NCBI RefSeq assembly: GCF_024448695.1
Contig: NZ_JAMOHY010000028.1
Span: forward strand, 1-42,071
Direction: 5' to 3'
DNA: 42,071 nucleotides
From: Stutzerimonas stutzeri
Lineage (GTDB): Bacteria > Pseudomonadota > Gammaproteobacteria > Pseudomonadales > Pseudomonadaceae
Positions 1 through 8,700 of the stretch are shown one piece after another. Made by a program: the position numbers and the translations under genes. The number at the start of each line of letters is the position of its first letter. Position 1 is the stretch's first letter. Under the pieces are notes generated by a model. The model saw nothing but the letters and a program-made list of their open reading frames with translations. It did no database searches and had not been told where the DNA came from.

Positions 1-1
1 G

Positions 2-32
2 AAAGGCCACTCAGAAATGAGTGGCCTTTTTT
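2..32 (+). terminator. Rho-independent terminator of an upstream gene outside the window
   Basis: A perfect 9-bp stem, GGCCACTCA (5-13) with TGAGTGGCC (18-26), closes a GAAA tetraloop and is followed by six T. Flanking AAA (2-4) can also pair with the first Ts. The T run is on the plus strand, so it probably ends a plus-strand gene to the left. It also isolates the toxin-antitoxin operon from read-through. Confidence 0.9.
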
Positions 33-72
33 ATTGGCTGCCAAATACCGCCACTAAACTGAGCCTCAATAA

Positions 73-113
73 TTGATCTACAGACGCAACTGATATATTT
101 TCAGGTCTACAGA
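73..113 (+). promoter_or_regulatory. Putative promoter/operator of the Xre-RES operon
   Basis: An extended -10 element, TG-A-TATATT (91-99), lies 15 bp after a TTGATC -35-like hexamer (73-78). An exact direct repeat TCTACAGA occurs at 77-84 and 106-113, flanking the -10, and an inverted repeat CTGA-N7-TCAG (90-104) overlaps it. Repeats around the core promoter fit autoregulation by the antitoxin, which is usual for Xre/RES operons. The assignment is by eye only. Confidence 0.5.
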
Positions 114-134
114 ACCATATCGAGGTGCCAATTT

Positions 135-539
135 ATGGCAACAGCCCTTCAAGCCCATGACTTTTCAAGAGAGCAATGCGTTGCCGGCCTCCGCGCAGCA
201 CTGAACATCTTGGATAAGTGGGCCGCGTCTTCTGATCAGGCCTGTCGCATTCTGCGCATCTCTCGCAGCACCTACACCCGCGCCAGGCAACGTGACGCAG
301 AATGGTCCGTCGGGCTGGACGCCGACCAATTGCAGCGCATCAGCATGGTGCTAAATATTCACGCAGCGCTTCGTCTTGTTTTCGACAATCCTGAAAATGT
401 CTACGGTTTCCCTTCCATGGAAAACCGCAACGAATTCTTCAATGGGCGCACACCACTCGAGATCATGGCCCAGGGCGACATGATCTCGCTATACGAGACG
501 TTCAGACGGATCGATGCATTAAGAGCCGCCCAGTGGTGA
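135..539 (+). CDS. Xre/MbcA/ParS-type antitoxin of a RES toxin pair
   Basis: This 134-residue protein is predicted to be the antitoxin that neutralises the RES toxin encoded next to it and represses their shared promoter. The N-terminal half holds a helix-turn-helix-like stretch (about residues 32-50, with SSDQACRILRISRSTYTRA). The C-terminal half has the MbcA/ParS toxin-binding (DUF2384) signature FFNGRTPLEIMAQGD followed by a helix ending RIDALR. A GAGGTG ribosome-binding site lies 7 nt before the ATG. The stop codon overlaps the toxin start (TGATG), which implies translational coupling. The size is typical of the family. Assignment to RES-Xre type II systems is confident; the operator sequence is inferred. 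Confidence 0.9.
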   Translation: MATALQAHDFSREQCVAGLRAALNILDKWAASSDQACRILRISRSTYTRARQRDAEWSVGLDADQLQRISMVLNIHAALRLVFDNPENVYGFPSMENRNEFFNGRTPLEIMAQGDMISLYETFRRIDALRAAQW

Positions 540-1231
540 TGCTTGGCAGTCTCCCCGCTTCCAGCGGAAAAAGCCTGCAGGCTTACCGCTTGGTGAACTC
601 CAAATTCCCGCCCATTGCCTTGTTCGATGATGTGGCTGATGCCAGAGATTTCGACGCTATCTACCAACTTCAGACATTAACGAACCCAAGGCTGCAGAAC
701 GAAATGGGTCGGCTAGAGCTGATTGCCCGCGACGAAATCCCGTTCGGTATTGCTGGTTGCTCGTATGCAGCCGCCCCCTTCACCCACCTGAACCCCGAAG
801 GGTCGCGCTTCAGCGACGGCAGCTTCGGCGTACTCTATCTGGCTGACAAGATGGACACTACGATTGCCGAAGTGCGCCACCACCAGGGCCGCTATTGGGC
901 AAACGTACAGGGGCTCAATTACGAGCGATTTACCTTCCGAGGTCTGAGCTGTAGCTTTAACGATGCCGGGATGAGAGACGCCACAGTGATCCCGCTGACT
1001 GATCCCGTATACGCCCCTGACGACTACACCCACTCTCGGCGATTAGGGCACGAAACAAAACGGGAAGGATGCCCCGGCCTGCGCTACAACTCAGTCCGCT
1101 CACCCGGCAATACCTGCTGGGCGCTGATGACCCCAAGACCTGTGACATCAATTATCCAGACGGCCCATTACGAGATGATCTGGAACGGCCAGATCATCAG
1201 CGTCAATCAGATTACGGGAATGGCGTTGTAA
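539..1231 (+). CDS. RES-domain toxin (NAD+-degrading family)
   Basis: This protein of about 230 residues belongs to the RES family, whose characterised members stop growth by breaking down NAD+ (established for the P. putida and mycobacterial homologues). Conserved features seen are an Arg in the early YRLVNSKFPP segment, a Tyr in GVLYLAD, a Glu in TIAEVRHH and a late NSVRSPGN segment. These correspond to the R, (Y), E and S positions that name the family. I chose the ATG at 539 because it overlaps the antitoxin stop by 1 nt; two in-frame GTGs (533, 536) lie just upstream. Nothing suggests inactivation: the frame is intact and full length. Confidence 0.9.
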   Translation: MLGSLPASSGKSLQAYRLVNSKFPPIALFDDVADARDFDAIYQLQTLTNPRLQNEMGRLELIARDEIPFGIAGCSYAAAPFTHLNPEGSRFSDGSFGVLYLADKMDTTIAEVRHHQGRYWANVQGLNYERFTFRGLSCSFNDAGMRDATVIPLTDPVYAPDDYTHSRRLGHETKREGCPGLRYNSVRSPGNTCWALMTPRPVTSIIQTAHYEMIWNGQIISVNQITGMAL

Positions 1232-1234
1232 TTA

Positions 1235-1275
1235 TGTCGGATTACGCCTGCGGCTAATTCAACCTGCGAAGGTTG
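1235..1275. repeat. Degenerate palindromic repeat and small hairpin between convergent genes
   Basis: The segment GTCGGATTACGCCTGCGG followed by CTAATTCAAC resembles a degenerate copy of an intergenic palindrome common in Pseudomonas, where the right arm would normally read TAATCCGAC. It abuts a perfect 6-bp stem, CAACCT (1260-1265) and AGGTTG (1270-1275), with a GCGA loop. It fills the 60-bp gap between the toxin stop and the end of the fliT-like gene on the other strand, so it may act as a weak bidirectional terminator. There is no T tract. Confidence 0.45.
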
Positions 1276-1291
1276 GCGGGGGCCAGCGCCT

Positions 1292-1579
1292 TCAGCCAAG
1301 ACTCTCGTATGCTCGATTGGCTTGTTTCGATTGATTAAGCCGGGTCAGCTCGCTGGCGATTCGCTCGCGCTCTTGCCGAGCTGCAAGCTGCAGCTCGATA
1401 TAGAGCTTCGACAAGGCCTCGACCTGCTCGCGCAGAGCCGGGTCGCTATTCTCACCCACTTCAGCCACCAGCTCGCGGCACTGCACATCCAGCGCACCTA
1501 TCGCTTCCCAATCCTGCTGAGCCAGAGCTTCACGCAAATCTGCCTGGAGCGCTTCAAGTGACTGAATAATGGGTTGCAT
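1292..1579 (-). CDS. fliT: FliT-like flagellar chaperone
   Basis: A 95-residue, almost wholly helical protein rich in Glu, Gln, Leu and Ala, with no membrane segment. Its size and its place as last gene of a fliC-flaG-fliD-fliS series match the FliT-like (FliS'/FleP-type) export chaperone that Pseudomonas carries there. Enteric FliT binds the filament cap FliD before export; that role is assumed here from position. A GGAAGACACTC stretch before the ATG supplies a good ribosome-binding site. Primary sequence similarity within this family is weak, so the name rests on size, composition and synteny. Confidence 0.7.
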   Translation of the reverse strand: MQPIIQSLEALQADLREALAQQDWEAIGALDVQCRELVAEVGENSDPALREQVEALSKLYIELQLAARQERERIASELTRLNQSKQANRAYESLG

Positions 1580-1643
1580 GAGTGTCTTCCGAGGGTTCGA
1601 CAGGTGGACGAGGCGCTCGTCATTAGTAGGCCGTCAGTAAATA

Positions 1644-2024
1644 CTACTGGGCGATACCGTCCCAACCAGCTTTGACTTCACGCAACAACCCGGCTACCTC
1701 ATCGAGAATCGCCGAATCGTTTTTCAGGTTCGCTTCGAGCAGACGCGTGGTCATGTAAGCGTAGAGGTTATCCAGATTAGCTGCGACTTCGCCGCCTGCT
1801 TCCTGGTTCAAAGCTTCACGCAGCCCGCCGACAATATCGACGGCCTTGCCGATCAGCATGCCCTTCAGCGCCACATCGCCCCGCTCCATTGCGCCACGAG
1901 CCTGCGCAAGACGCGCAAGCCCCCCTTCCATCAACATCTGAATAAGACGATGCGGGCTTGCATCCACAAGCTGCGCATTGGTATTGACCGATTGGTACTG
2001 CTTCATGGCTGCCATTGCATACAT
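1644..2024 (-). CDS. fliS: Flagellin export chaperone FliS
   Basis: FliS binds the C-terminal helix of newly made flagellin in the cytoplasm, stops it polymerising and hands it to the flagellar export gate. The 126-residue sequence shows the family hallmarks: YQSVNTNAQLVDASPHRLIQ near the N-terminus, then GGLARLAQARGAMERGD, and a conserved NLDNLYAYMTTRLLEAN helix. Start choice among three in-frame ATGs (2024, 2015, 2006) is uncertain. The first has a GGAG about 10 nt upstream. The gene is separated from fliD by a 303-bp REP-containing spacer, so the two may not be tightly cotranscribed. Confidence 0.93.
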   Translation of the reverse strand: MYAMAAMKQYQSVNTNAQLVDASPHRLIQMLMEGGLARLAQARGAMERGDVALKGMLIGKAVDIVGGLREALNQEAGGEVAANLDNLYAYMTTRLLEANLKNDSAILDEVAGLLREVKAGWDGIAQ

Positions 2025-2164
2025 GGGAATTGTGCTCCATTTGTTGCGGACTAACCCCTATATCGGCACTCACTGGCGCAGCTTTAACAGGGTATGCAAT
2101 AAAGGTTCGGAACATATCTCATGCAAGATAACGCGGCTGCGCTCAATGCTGAAAAGGCAAAGCT

Positions 2165-2300
2165 TGCCTGTAGGAGTGGGCCACGCCCGCGAAAACCCGC
2201 AGCCATGGCAAGGTGCTGTTCGCAGGCATGGCCTGAACTTACACAACAGCGCATGTGAGCACCGAGCCATGACCCCGAGCAAGATCGCCCCTACAGGGAC
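2165..2300. repeat. Cluster of Pseudomonas REP-like palindromes between fliD and fliS
   Basis: Three elements are visible. TGTAGGAGTGGGCCACGCCC (from 2169) is followed by GCGAA. A degenerate inverted copy begins TTCGCAGGCATGGCCTG near 2219. A second inverted arm reads GATCGCCCCTACAGG (2284-2298). The head-to-tail arrangement is typical of REP/BIME units, which sit in untranslated spacers and can stabilise or attenuate upstream mRNA. The 303-bp gap between fliD and fliS holds this cluster and no convincing gene. Confidence 0.75.
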
Positions 2301-2327
2301 AGCGCTACACCGTACGGTCGCAAGCGA

Positions 2328-3719
2328 TCACTTAGTCTTTTTGACCACACCCGGCAGGCTGGAAAGCGTCGATTCCAACCAACTGCTGGTGCTGGAAAGC
2401 TGCGCGACCATCGTGTCCATGGCGTTGAATTGAGAATAGAGGCGGGCTGATATCGACTCGATCCGCAACGTCAGCTTTTCGCGCTGGGCCTTGATATCGG
2501 CATTGGTCGACTCAAGTCCCGAAACCCGCTGTGCCAGGATGCCCCCGGTCTGGCTGAAGCCATCGACCCGACTGTCAAGGCGCTTCATCAAACCGGTTTC
2601 GCCAGTAAAAAACTGTCCAACGGCATCGAAGTTAGTGTCGAGTGTCGTCTTGAGCTTCTTATCATCAATCGCCAGTGTGCCGTCCTTCTGCGTGGAGATG
2701 CCCAGATCAGACAGTATCCGGACGCCATTGCCGCTACCTGCTGAAATCAGCTCATTCTGAATGCCGGACAGAATGCTGCGGACGCTGGAGTCGCCAACCA
2801 ACCCTCCCGTCAACGGTTTTCCATCCTCGCCAACCTTGGTCACGCGGGTCAGAGAATTGGTGGTGTTGATCAGGTTGTTATAGGCGGCAACGAACTTCTT
2901 GACATTGGCAGTAACACCATCCTGGTCCTGGGCAACCTTGACTGTAATGGATTTTTTATCATCTGCCGCAACCAGGTCCAGAGTGACTTCGGGAATGGCG
3001 CCCTCAACCTTGTTGGTCTTACTTTCCATAGCCAAGCCATCGATGCTGAACTTGGCATTCTGTGCTCGCTCAAGCACCCCACCGGCATCTGGAGTGGCCT
3101 TGTTTTCAGTATCAATGGCGAGCGAGTTCAATCCCGCGCTGGCACTGATCGAAACATCTTCGCCCGCACCGGTCGTGCTGGAAGACATTACCAGTCGAGT
3201 TTTGCCCGTACTGGGGTCTGTCAGCAGGTTGGCGCTGACGCCGGAATCCTTGAGCGCTGCATTCAACGCATTCTTTACGTCTTCAAGCGAGGCATCTGCG
3301 CCAATTGCGACTTCAATGCCTTCACCACTGCCCACCTTGACCGTCAGGGTGCCGGCGGCGGTCGTCTTGAAATCACTGGCCAGCGCTGCGGTAGCCGTCT
3401 TGCTACCCGTAGCCAGCTGCTCGACTTTGACGCTGTAGGTACCCGACTGAGCAGTCTTGCTGGCGGTAGCGGTCAGCAGGTCGGTATTGGAAGATTTGGC
3501 AGAGCGGTTCTCGAACAACTTGATGTCGTTCAGATCCTTGAGTGCCGTCTGGAAGCTACTCAGAGCTGTACGCAACGTACCCAGAGCCGATATTTTTGTG
3601 GTGGTCGCAGACTCCAGGCGGTTCAGCTGCGCTTCTTTGGGAGCCTTTTCTGCAGAAACCAGAGCACCGACCATCGCATCGATGTCCATGCCTGAGCCAA
3701 TACCTGTGATACCTGCCAT
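2328..3719 (-). CDS. fliD: Flagellar filament cap protein FliD
   Basis: FliD (HAP2) forms the cap at the filament tip that folds incoming flagellin; in Pseudomonas it also takes part in mucin adhesion. The 463-residue protein starts with the conserved GITGIGSGMDIDAMV of the FliD N-terminal domain. A variable D2/D3 region follows, then the C-terminal FliD domain with NLINTTNSLTRV and a coiled-coil tail (LRIESISARLYSQFNAMDTM). The ATG at 3719 is preferred over the upstream GTG codons because GAGGTG sits 6 nt before it. It follows flaG after 66 nt. The frame is intact. Confidence 0.97.
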   Translation of the reverse strand: MAGITGIGSGMDIDAMVGALVSAEKAPKEAQLNRLESATTTKISALGTLRTALSSFQTALKDLNDIKLFENRSAKSSNTDLLTATASKTAQSGTYSVKVEQLATGSKTATAALASDFKTTAAGTLTVKVGSGEGIEVAIGADASLEDVKNALNAALKDSGVSANLLTDPSTGKTRLVMSSSTTGAGEDVSISASAGLNSLAIDTENKATPDAGGVLERAQNAKFSIDGLAMESKTNKVEGAIPEVTLDLVAADDKKSITVKVAQDQDGVTANVKKFVAAYNNLINTTNSLTRVTKVGEDGKPLTGGLVGDSSVRSILSGIQNELISAGSGNGVRILSDLGISTQKDGTLAIDDKKLKTTLDTNFDAVGQFFTGETGLMKRLDSRVDGFSQTGGILAQRVSGLESTNADIKAQREKLTLRIESISARLYSQFNAMDTMVAQLSSTSSWLESTLSSLPGVVKKTK

Positions 3720-3785
3720 TTTCACCACCTCGTCATGGGTTTGACGCTATTCAAACAAAGCCAGATAGCAGCAAGAACCGCGCCG

Positions 3786-4151
3786 CTACGCTTGAGCCTT
3801 GAACAACAGACTGCGTGCCTCTTCCAGGTTTTCGGCCAGACGCAGCGCGTCTTCAGTGGGAATTTGCCGCACCACCTCACCGGTAGAACGATCCGTCACC
3901 TTCACCACCATCTTGCCGCTGGAATCATCCAGGTCGAAATTCAGGTCTCGACGGATGGTCTGTACGAAATCCTTGATGCTGGCGACCGCCTCACCCAGCG
4001 ATTCAGCGCTAACCGCCTGTGGTTGTTCAGCCAAAGCAACGTCTGCAACTGCAGAATCACCCTGCCTGCCTGCAATGCCTCGCGGCCCATCCTGCTGCCC
4101 CTGCGCCTGAACCGTCTGACTCGGCAACCGGGTTGAAATAGCAATATCCAT
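3786..4151 (-). CDS. flaG: Flagellar protein FlaG
   Basis: A 121-residue FlaG-family protein. Homologues sit between fliC and fliD in Pseudomonas, Vibrio and Campylobacter and influence filament length. The N-terminal 60 residues are variable. The C-terminal half carries the family core: LNFDLDDSSGKMVVKVTDRS, then GEVVRQIPTEDALRLAENL. Translation most likely starts at 4151 (MDIAISTRL) with GAGGTGATAAAA just before it, rather than at an upstream ATG that lies inside the fliC terminator hairpin. The gene follows that terminator by about 20 nt, so it depends on read-through or an unseen promoter. Confidence 0.93.
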   Translation of the reverse strand: MDIAISTRLPSQTVQAQGQQDGPRGIAGRQGDSAVADVALAEQPQAVSAESLGEAVASIKDFVQTIRRDLNFDLDDSSGKMVVKVTDRSTGEVVRQIPTEDALRLAENLEEARSLLFKAQA

Positions 4152-4171
4152 TTTTATCACCTCGCAATGGC

Positions 4172-4205
4172 AAAACGGGAGGAAGCGCTCAAGCACTTCC
4201 TCCCG
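4172..4205 (-). terminator. Rho-independent terminator directly after fliC
   Basis: On the minus strand a 13-bp stem, CGGGAGGAAGTGC with GCGCTTCCTCCCG (one G-U pair), closes a TTGA loop and is followed by TTTT. It begins 28 nt after the fliC stop codon and ends about 20 nt before the flaG start. It should let flagellin mRNA be made in large excess over flaG-fliD-fliS, which would need partial read-through or their own promoter. Confidence 0.9.
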
Positions 4206-4232
4206 CAGTTATTGCAGACCTACCTGTTCAGC

Positions 4233-5417
4233 TTACTGCAGGAGGCTGAGGACCGCCTGCGGCAACTGATTGGCCTGGGCCAGAATCGCGGTACCAGCCT
4301 GCTGCAGGATCTGGTTCTTGCTCAGTGCAGCGGTTTCGGCGGCGTAGTCGGTATCCTGGATACGGCCACGGGCTGCCGAGACGTTCTCACCAATGTTCTG
4401 CAAGTTGGCGATGGTGTTCTCGAAACGGTTTTGTACCGCACCGAGTTCGGCACGCTGCGAATCGATCGACTTGATCGCCTCGTCGATGGCCTGTACAGCA
4501 ATCTGAGCACCCTTGGCTGTAGTCAGATCAATCTTGCTGATCGTAGTCGCGGTAGAGGTACCGTCAGTAGTCGCAACTGTAGTAGCTCCTGCAGTGAAGG
4601 CGCCAGTAGCACCACTTACCTGAGTCATGCTGGTAAGTTCGAATGAAGACTCGCCCGCCTCACCTTCCTTCGCAACAATAGTAATGTCACCGGAATCTTT
4701 ATCTACGAAAGCACCGACGCCAGAGTTAGTGTCGTTAATTGCAGCAGCAATCTTCTGGTTTACCTGAACGTCGGTATCACCCTTGGCGTATTTCGCATCG
4801 ACCGAGTAGGTTTTGCCAGCTACGGTAAAGCCGACAGAAACAGCTCCACTGGCAGCTGCAGTACCACCGACATCCGAAGCATCAATGGTAGATTCGTAAT
4901 GAGTGGCCTCAAGCGACTTGGAGCTCATCTCACCAATGGAAACGCTGATGATCTCGTTGGCGGCTGCACCCACCTGGAAGCTGGCAGTGCCGAAGTCGCC
5001 ATTGAGCAACTGACGACCACCGAAAGTAGTGGTATTGCTGATACGGTCCAGCTCTTTCTTCAGCTGAGTGACTTCGTCATTCAGTGCGCCACGCTCAGAG
5101 TCGCTGTTGGAGCCATTGGCCGCCTGCAGGGACAGGTCACGCATACGCTGCAGAATGTTGGTGGACTGCTGCAGCGCGCCCTCAGCAGTCTGCGCCATGG
5201 AGATGCCGTCGTTGGAGTTCTTGACCGCAACGTTCAGACCACTGATCTGGCTGCCCAGACGGTTGGAAATCTGCAGGCCGGCTGCATCGTCCTTGGCGCT
5301 GTTGATACGGCTACCGGTGGACAGGCGCTGCATGGTGGTCTGCAGGGAGTTGGCGGAGTTGCTGAGGTTGCGCTGAGTGTTCAGGGAAGCAACGTTAGTG
5401 TTGACGGTCAAAGCCAT
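4233..5417 (-). CDS. fliC: Flagellin FliC (a-type-like)
   Basis: Structural subunit of the flagellar filament, 394 residues. The conserved N-terminal D0/D1 ([19 protein letters not shown], then [20 protein letters not shown]) and C-terminal D1/D0 ([20 protein letters not shown], with [20 protein letters not shown]) flank a short central domain rich in Ser, Thr, Ala and Gly (about residues 170-300). Surface Ser/Thr residues in that centre are the likely O-glycan sites. The length is close to P. aeruginosa a-type flagellin. A strong GGAGGACACATATC leader precedes the ATG. It has its own sigma-28 promoter and terminator and lies directly downstream of the glycosylation genes. Confidence 0.98.
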   Translation of the reverse strand: MALTVNTNVASLNTQRNLSNSANSLQTTMQRLSTGSRINSAKDDAAGLQISNRLGSQISGLNVAVKNSNDGISMAQTAEGALQQSTNILQRMRDLSLQAANGSNSDSERGALNDEVTQLKKELDRISNTTTFGGRQLLNGDFGTASFQVGAAANEIISVSIGEMSSKSLEATHYESTIDASDVGGTAAASGAVSVGFTVAGKTYSVDAKYAKGDTDVQVNQKIAAAINDTNSGVGAFVDKDSGDITIVAKEGEAGESSFELTSMTQVSGATGAFTAGATTVATTDGTSTATTISKIDLTTAKGAQIAVQAIDEAIKSIDSQRAELGAVQNRFENTIANLQNIGENVSAARGRIQDTDYAAETAALSKNQILQQAGTAILAQANQLPQAVLSLLQ

Positions 5418-5513
5418 GATATGTGTCCTCCATCGGACCTAGCTTGTTTGCCTGAGTGTGCGACCTTGGGGAGGGAACGTACCCAGGCACCCATAAAGTT
5501 CGCATTCAATCTC

Positions 5514-5541
5514 TATTTCGGCGCTGACCTCGAAAGCTTTA
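5514..5541 (-). promoter_or_regulatory. Sigma-28 (FliA) promoter of fliC
   Basis: On the minus strand the sequence reads TAAA, 15 bp, then GCCGAAAT, close to the FliA consensus TAAA-N15-GCCGATAA. The -35 is at 5538-5541 and the -10 at 5514-5522. Transcription would start about 90 bp upstream of the fliC ATG, giving a long 5' leader. Flagellin is the standard class IV, FliA-dependent gene in Pseudomonas. Confidence 0.9.
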
Positions 5542-5768
5542 GGGGGTAACTGGAAAAATTATCCAGCTCGCTTGACTTCCCTTGACTGCTCAGCCGCCAA
5601 ACACTGATTCGGCAGGCTGGCAGAAAAGCTGAGGCTCAGGACGATCAATAGCGACAGGCAGGATTGACGGCCTGCAGGCGCTTCCGTCATGAACTTTACG
5701 AAAGGGTGTGACATGGCGCGCTACGCCCCTACCAACCGACGTAGCGCCCTCTCCATTTCCGCCTCAGC
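5542..5768. other. Spacer between the glycosyltransferase gene and the fliC promoter
   Basis: No coding sequence is evident. An inverted repeat GCGCTACG (5718-5725) and CGTAGCGC (5740-5747) lies 22 bp past the stop codon of the large glycosyltransferase gene. It has a 14-nt loop and no T tract, so it is at best a weak terminator for the glycosylation operon. Confidence 0.4.
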
Positions 5769-8700
5769 TCAATCCGGCAACCACGCCTTGCGCCAGGATT
5801 CAAGGGTTTCCCCTTCGAGCATCCATTGACTCAGAACAGTGGCGCGCAAAGCGTCTCCCGCCTTGGCTGCAGCATCAAGGTCGCTGATATGGCTTCGGAT
5901 CGCATCCACCCAATCACGGAAGCGATTCTTAACCCGGGTAACGGGCAAGCCATCTTGATAGCTACGCACATCGCTACAGATGACGGGGTAACCACAGGCA
6001 CCATATTCGAGCAAGCGCAGATTGCTCTTGCATTCGTTAAACAGGTTCTGCTCCAGCGGTGCCAAAGCCAAATCCAGATTCAGACTGGCCAGTACCGACG
6101 GATACTGATGGATAAACACGCCCGCATGGAATTCATGGATGTAAGGTCGAAGCTTGTCCGGGCACATACCAAAGAACACCCACTCAACCTCTTCAGCCAG
6201 CTCTTTGACCACGTCAGCGATCAGCTCCAGATCACCCGTGTGACCCGCCCCTCCAGCCCAGCCAACACGGGGTTTCCCACCCACGCCGCGTGCACTCTGC
6301 AAGCCCATCCACCACCCCACAGGCAGGCGGTTCTCGATCACCCGGATATCGCCATGCAGTCCGGAAAAGGCTTCGGCCAGCGGTCGGGTGGACACGACGA
6401 AACGATCGACATACCCCAGCCCTCGTCGCAGGCTGCGAAGAATGTCTTTGGGCATATGCAGACGGTGGATGCTTTTGATCGGCAGGTTCGGCAGGTAATC
6501 GTCCAGCTCGAAAACCTTGAAAGCCTCAGAGAACGCCTGCATCCGGCGCATCTTTTCCAATTGCTCATCGAGCACCGCGCGCTGCAACACAACGACATCT
6601 GGCGCATAACGGGCCAGCTCCGCAGGCGACAGCAGGCCCATGGAGAGATGCCCCTCGATCAATCCAGCATCACGCATGGCGTTGAACGGCTGGATCATCC
6701 GGTAATGGCCACAGCCTTGTCGATCCGCATGATGGCCCAGTACGACCGGCAGAGGCCGCCAGGATTGCAAGGGCTGCCAGGACAATTGCGGATCGGCCAG
6801 CTTGAAACCCTGCTCGGCCTGCAAACTGAAACCAGGGTTGTAGGCCGGATCGCGGGCAATAACCGGCAACCAGCGCTCATAGATCGCATCGTCTTGCGCG
6901 GCTGTCGGCGCAACTTCCGGGGGTGCATCCATCAGCAACTGGACCCGTGGCGTCCAAACATTCAGATAGCCTGCCTGTTGCAGCCGCAGACAAAGGTCCA
7001 CATCCGCCCAGCGCGCCAGCAGAGGCGCTTCGTCGAAACCACCGACCTGTTGGAAAACCTCGCGATGAATCATCAGGCACTCACCGCTGAGGGCCGAATA
7101 ATTCTGTTCGACCTGCAAACGCTGCATATAGCCGGGATCGTCGAACGAGGCACCCTCGAAGGCATGCCCCGCAGGCCCACAAAGACCGAGCAAAAATCCG
7201 GCGTGGCGCACCTTGCCATCTGCCGATAGCAGCTTGCCGCCCACTGCACCAACTTCCGAACGCTGGCCGTGATTGAGCAATTGCTGCAACCAATCCTTGT
7301 CCATGACCCCTGCGCCATCGCCCAACCACAGAAGAAAATCCCCTCTCGCCTGTTGGGCTGCCTGATTGCACAGAGTAGAACGCGACAAGGCAGAATCGAA
7401 GCGCAACACCCGCAGCTGATCCGTATCCATTGCCTCCACGCCCGCCAGCCACTCGCACATTTCCGGAGCTTGATTGCCATGATCAAGCAACAATACTTCG
7501 TAATTGGTGTACCCGGTATGCTCCAGCAGGGTTTCCATGCAGCGCTGTATCTGCGGCAAGCGATCATGGACCACGATCAGGATGCTTACCGAGCCCAACT
7601 GCGCGTGCCCGTAGTCAAGCTCGTAGCGCCCCGCCAGACGACTGCCCACTCGGGCCTGCTGATAACCGCGAGCCTGCAGATGGTGCTCGATCACCGCTCG
7701 TTCCTGCAGACTATCCCGCAGCGCAAAAGCGTCGCTGGCCAGCAGAGGTTCACTGATATGGCCGATGCAAGCCAGGCCATGACGTTCGATCAGGCGTAAC
7801 TGGTACTCCAACTCGAAGGCCTCTTTACACTCCGCTGCAAAACCGCCCTGCTCCAACAGAACGTCACGCCGTAGCAGCCAGTGCCGGGAAAGTCCCGCAG
7901 GGAAGCTGAGCAACAGGTCCAGATTCAGATCCGGGCGTAGGGCAATCCCGTGCTCGCCATTCTCCAGACGCATCAGCTCATCGGCATACACCGCCAGACA
8001 AGAGTCTGGCGCTCCCAGCAGATCCAGCGCCGCAATTAGCAGGCCACTGGTGGTAAATTCAACCCCCGCCTCCACAGTCAGCAGCCAATCGGCCTTACTG
8101 GAGGCAGCCGCCGCATTGAGTGCCGCCACTTCTTGACCATCAGCCAGCGGTAACACTTCGGCCCGTCCCTGGACGCCAGGCAAAGCCAATGGCGAGAGCA
8201 CCCGAACGTCCAGATTGCGGTATCGGTTCTTGTTTTCCAGGCTGAGCAGCGTTCGCTCAACCGCCTCCGCCTCACCTTTGCCATCAAGCAGCATTATCGC
8301 GATGCGCGGTCCGCCAGCATTGGCTTGCAGATGTTGATCAATCAGTCCCTGCTGCACATCCTTGGGCCAGCGCTCACCCAGCCAGGCAGACAACGGCACA
8401 CTGCCCAACCCTCCAGCCCGCTGAATGGCTGCGAGCACATTGACTGGCTTGTACACCCGCGCCTTCAGCTGGGTGATCGGCGCCACTCGCACAAAGCGAT
8501 TGTCTTCGTTGGTGCGATACCAGCCCAGATCGCGAATAGCCTGACGGAAATCGGCGTGGCCTTTTTCGCCAATGCCGGGTTTGTCACGGCCTTGTTGGCT
8601 GAATTGCTCACGGGATACACGGAAACTCGTCAGTGGCTTGGCCAGCATGGCGAGGTTGCCGCGCCTGAGCAGCTTTGCATATAGCGCCAAGTCGGCCACC

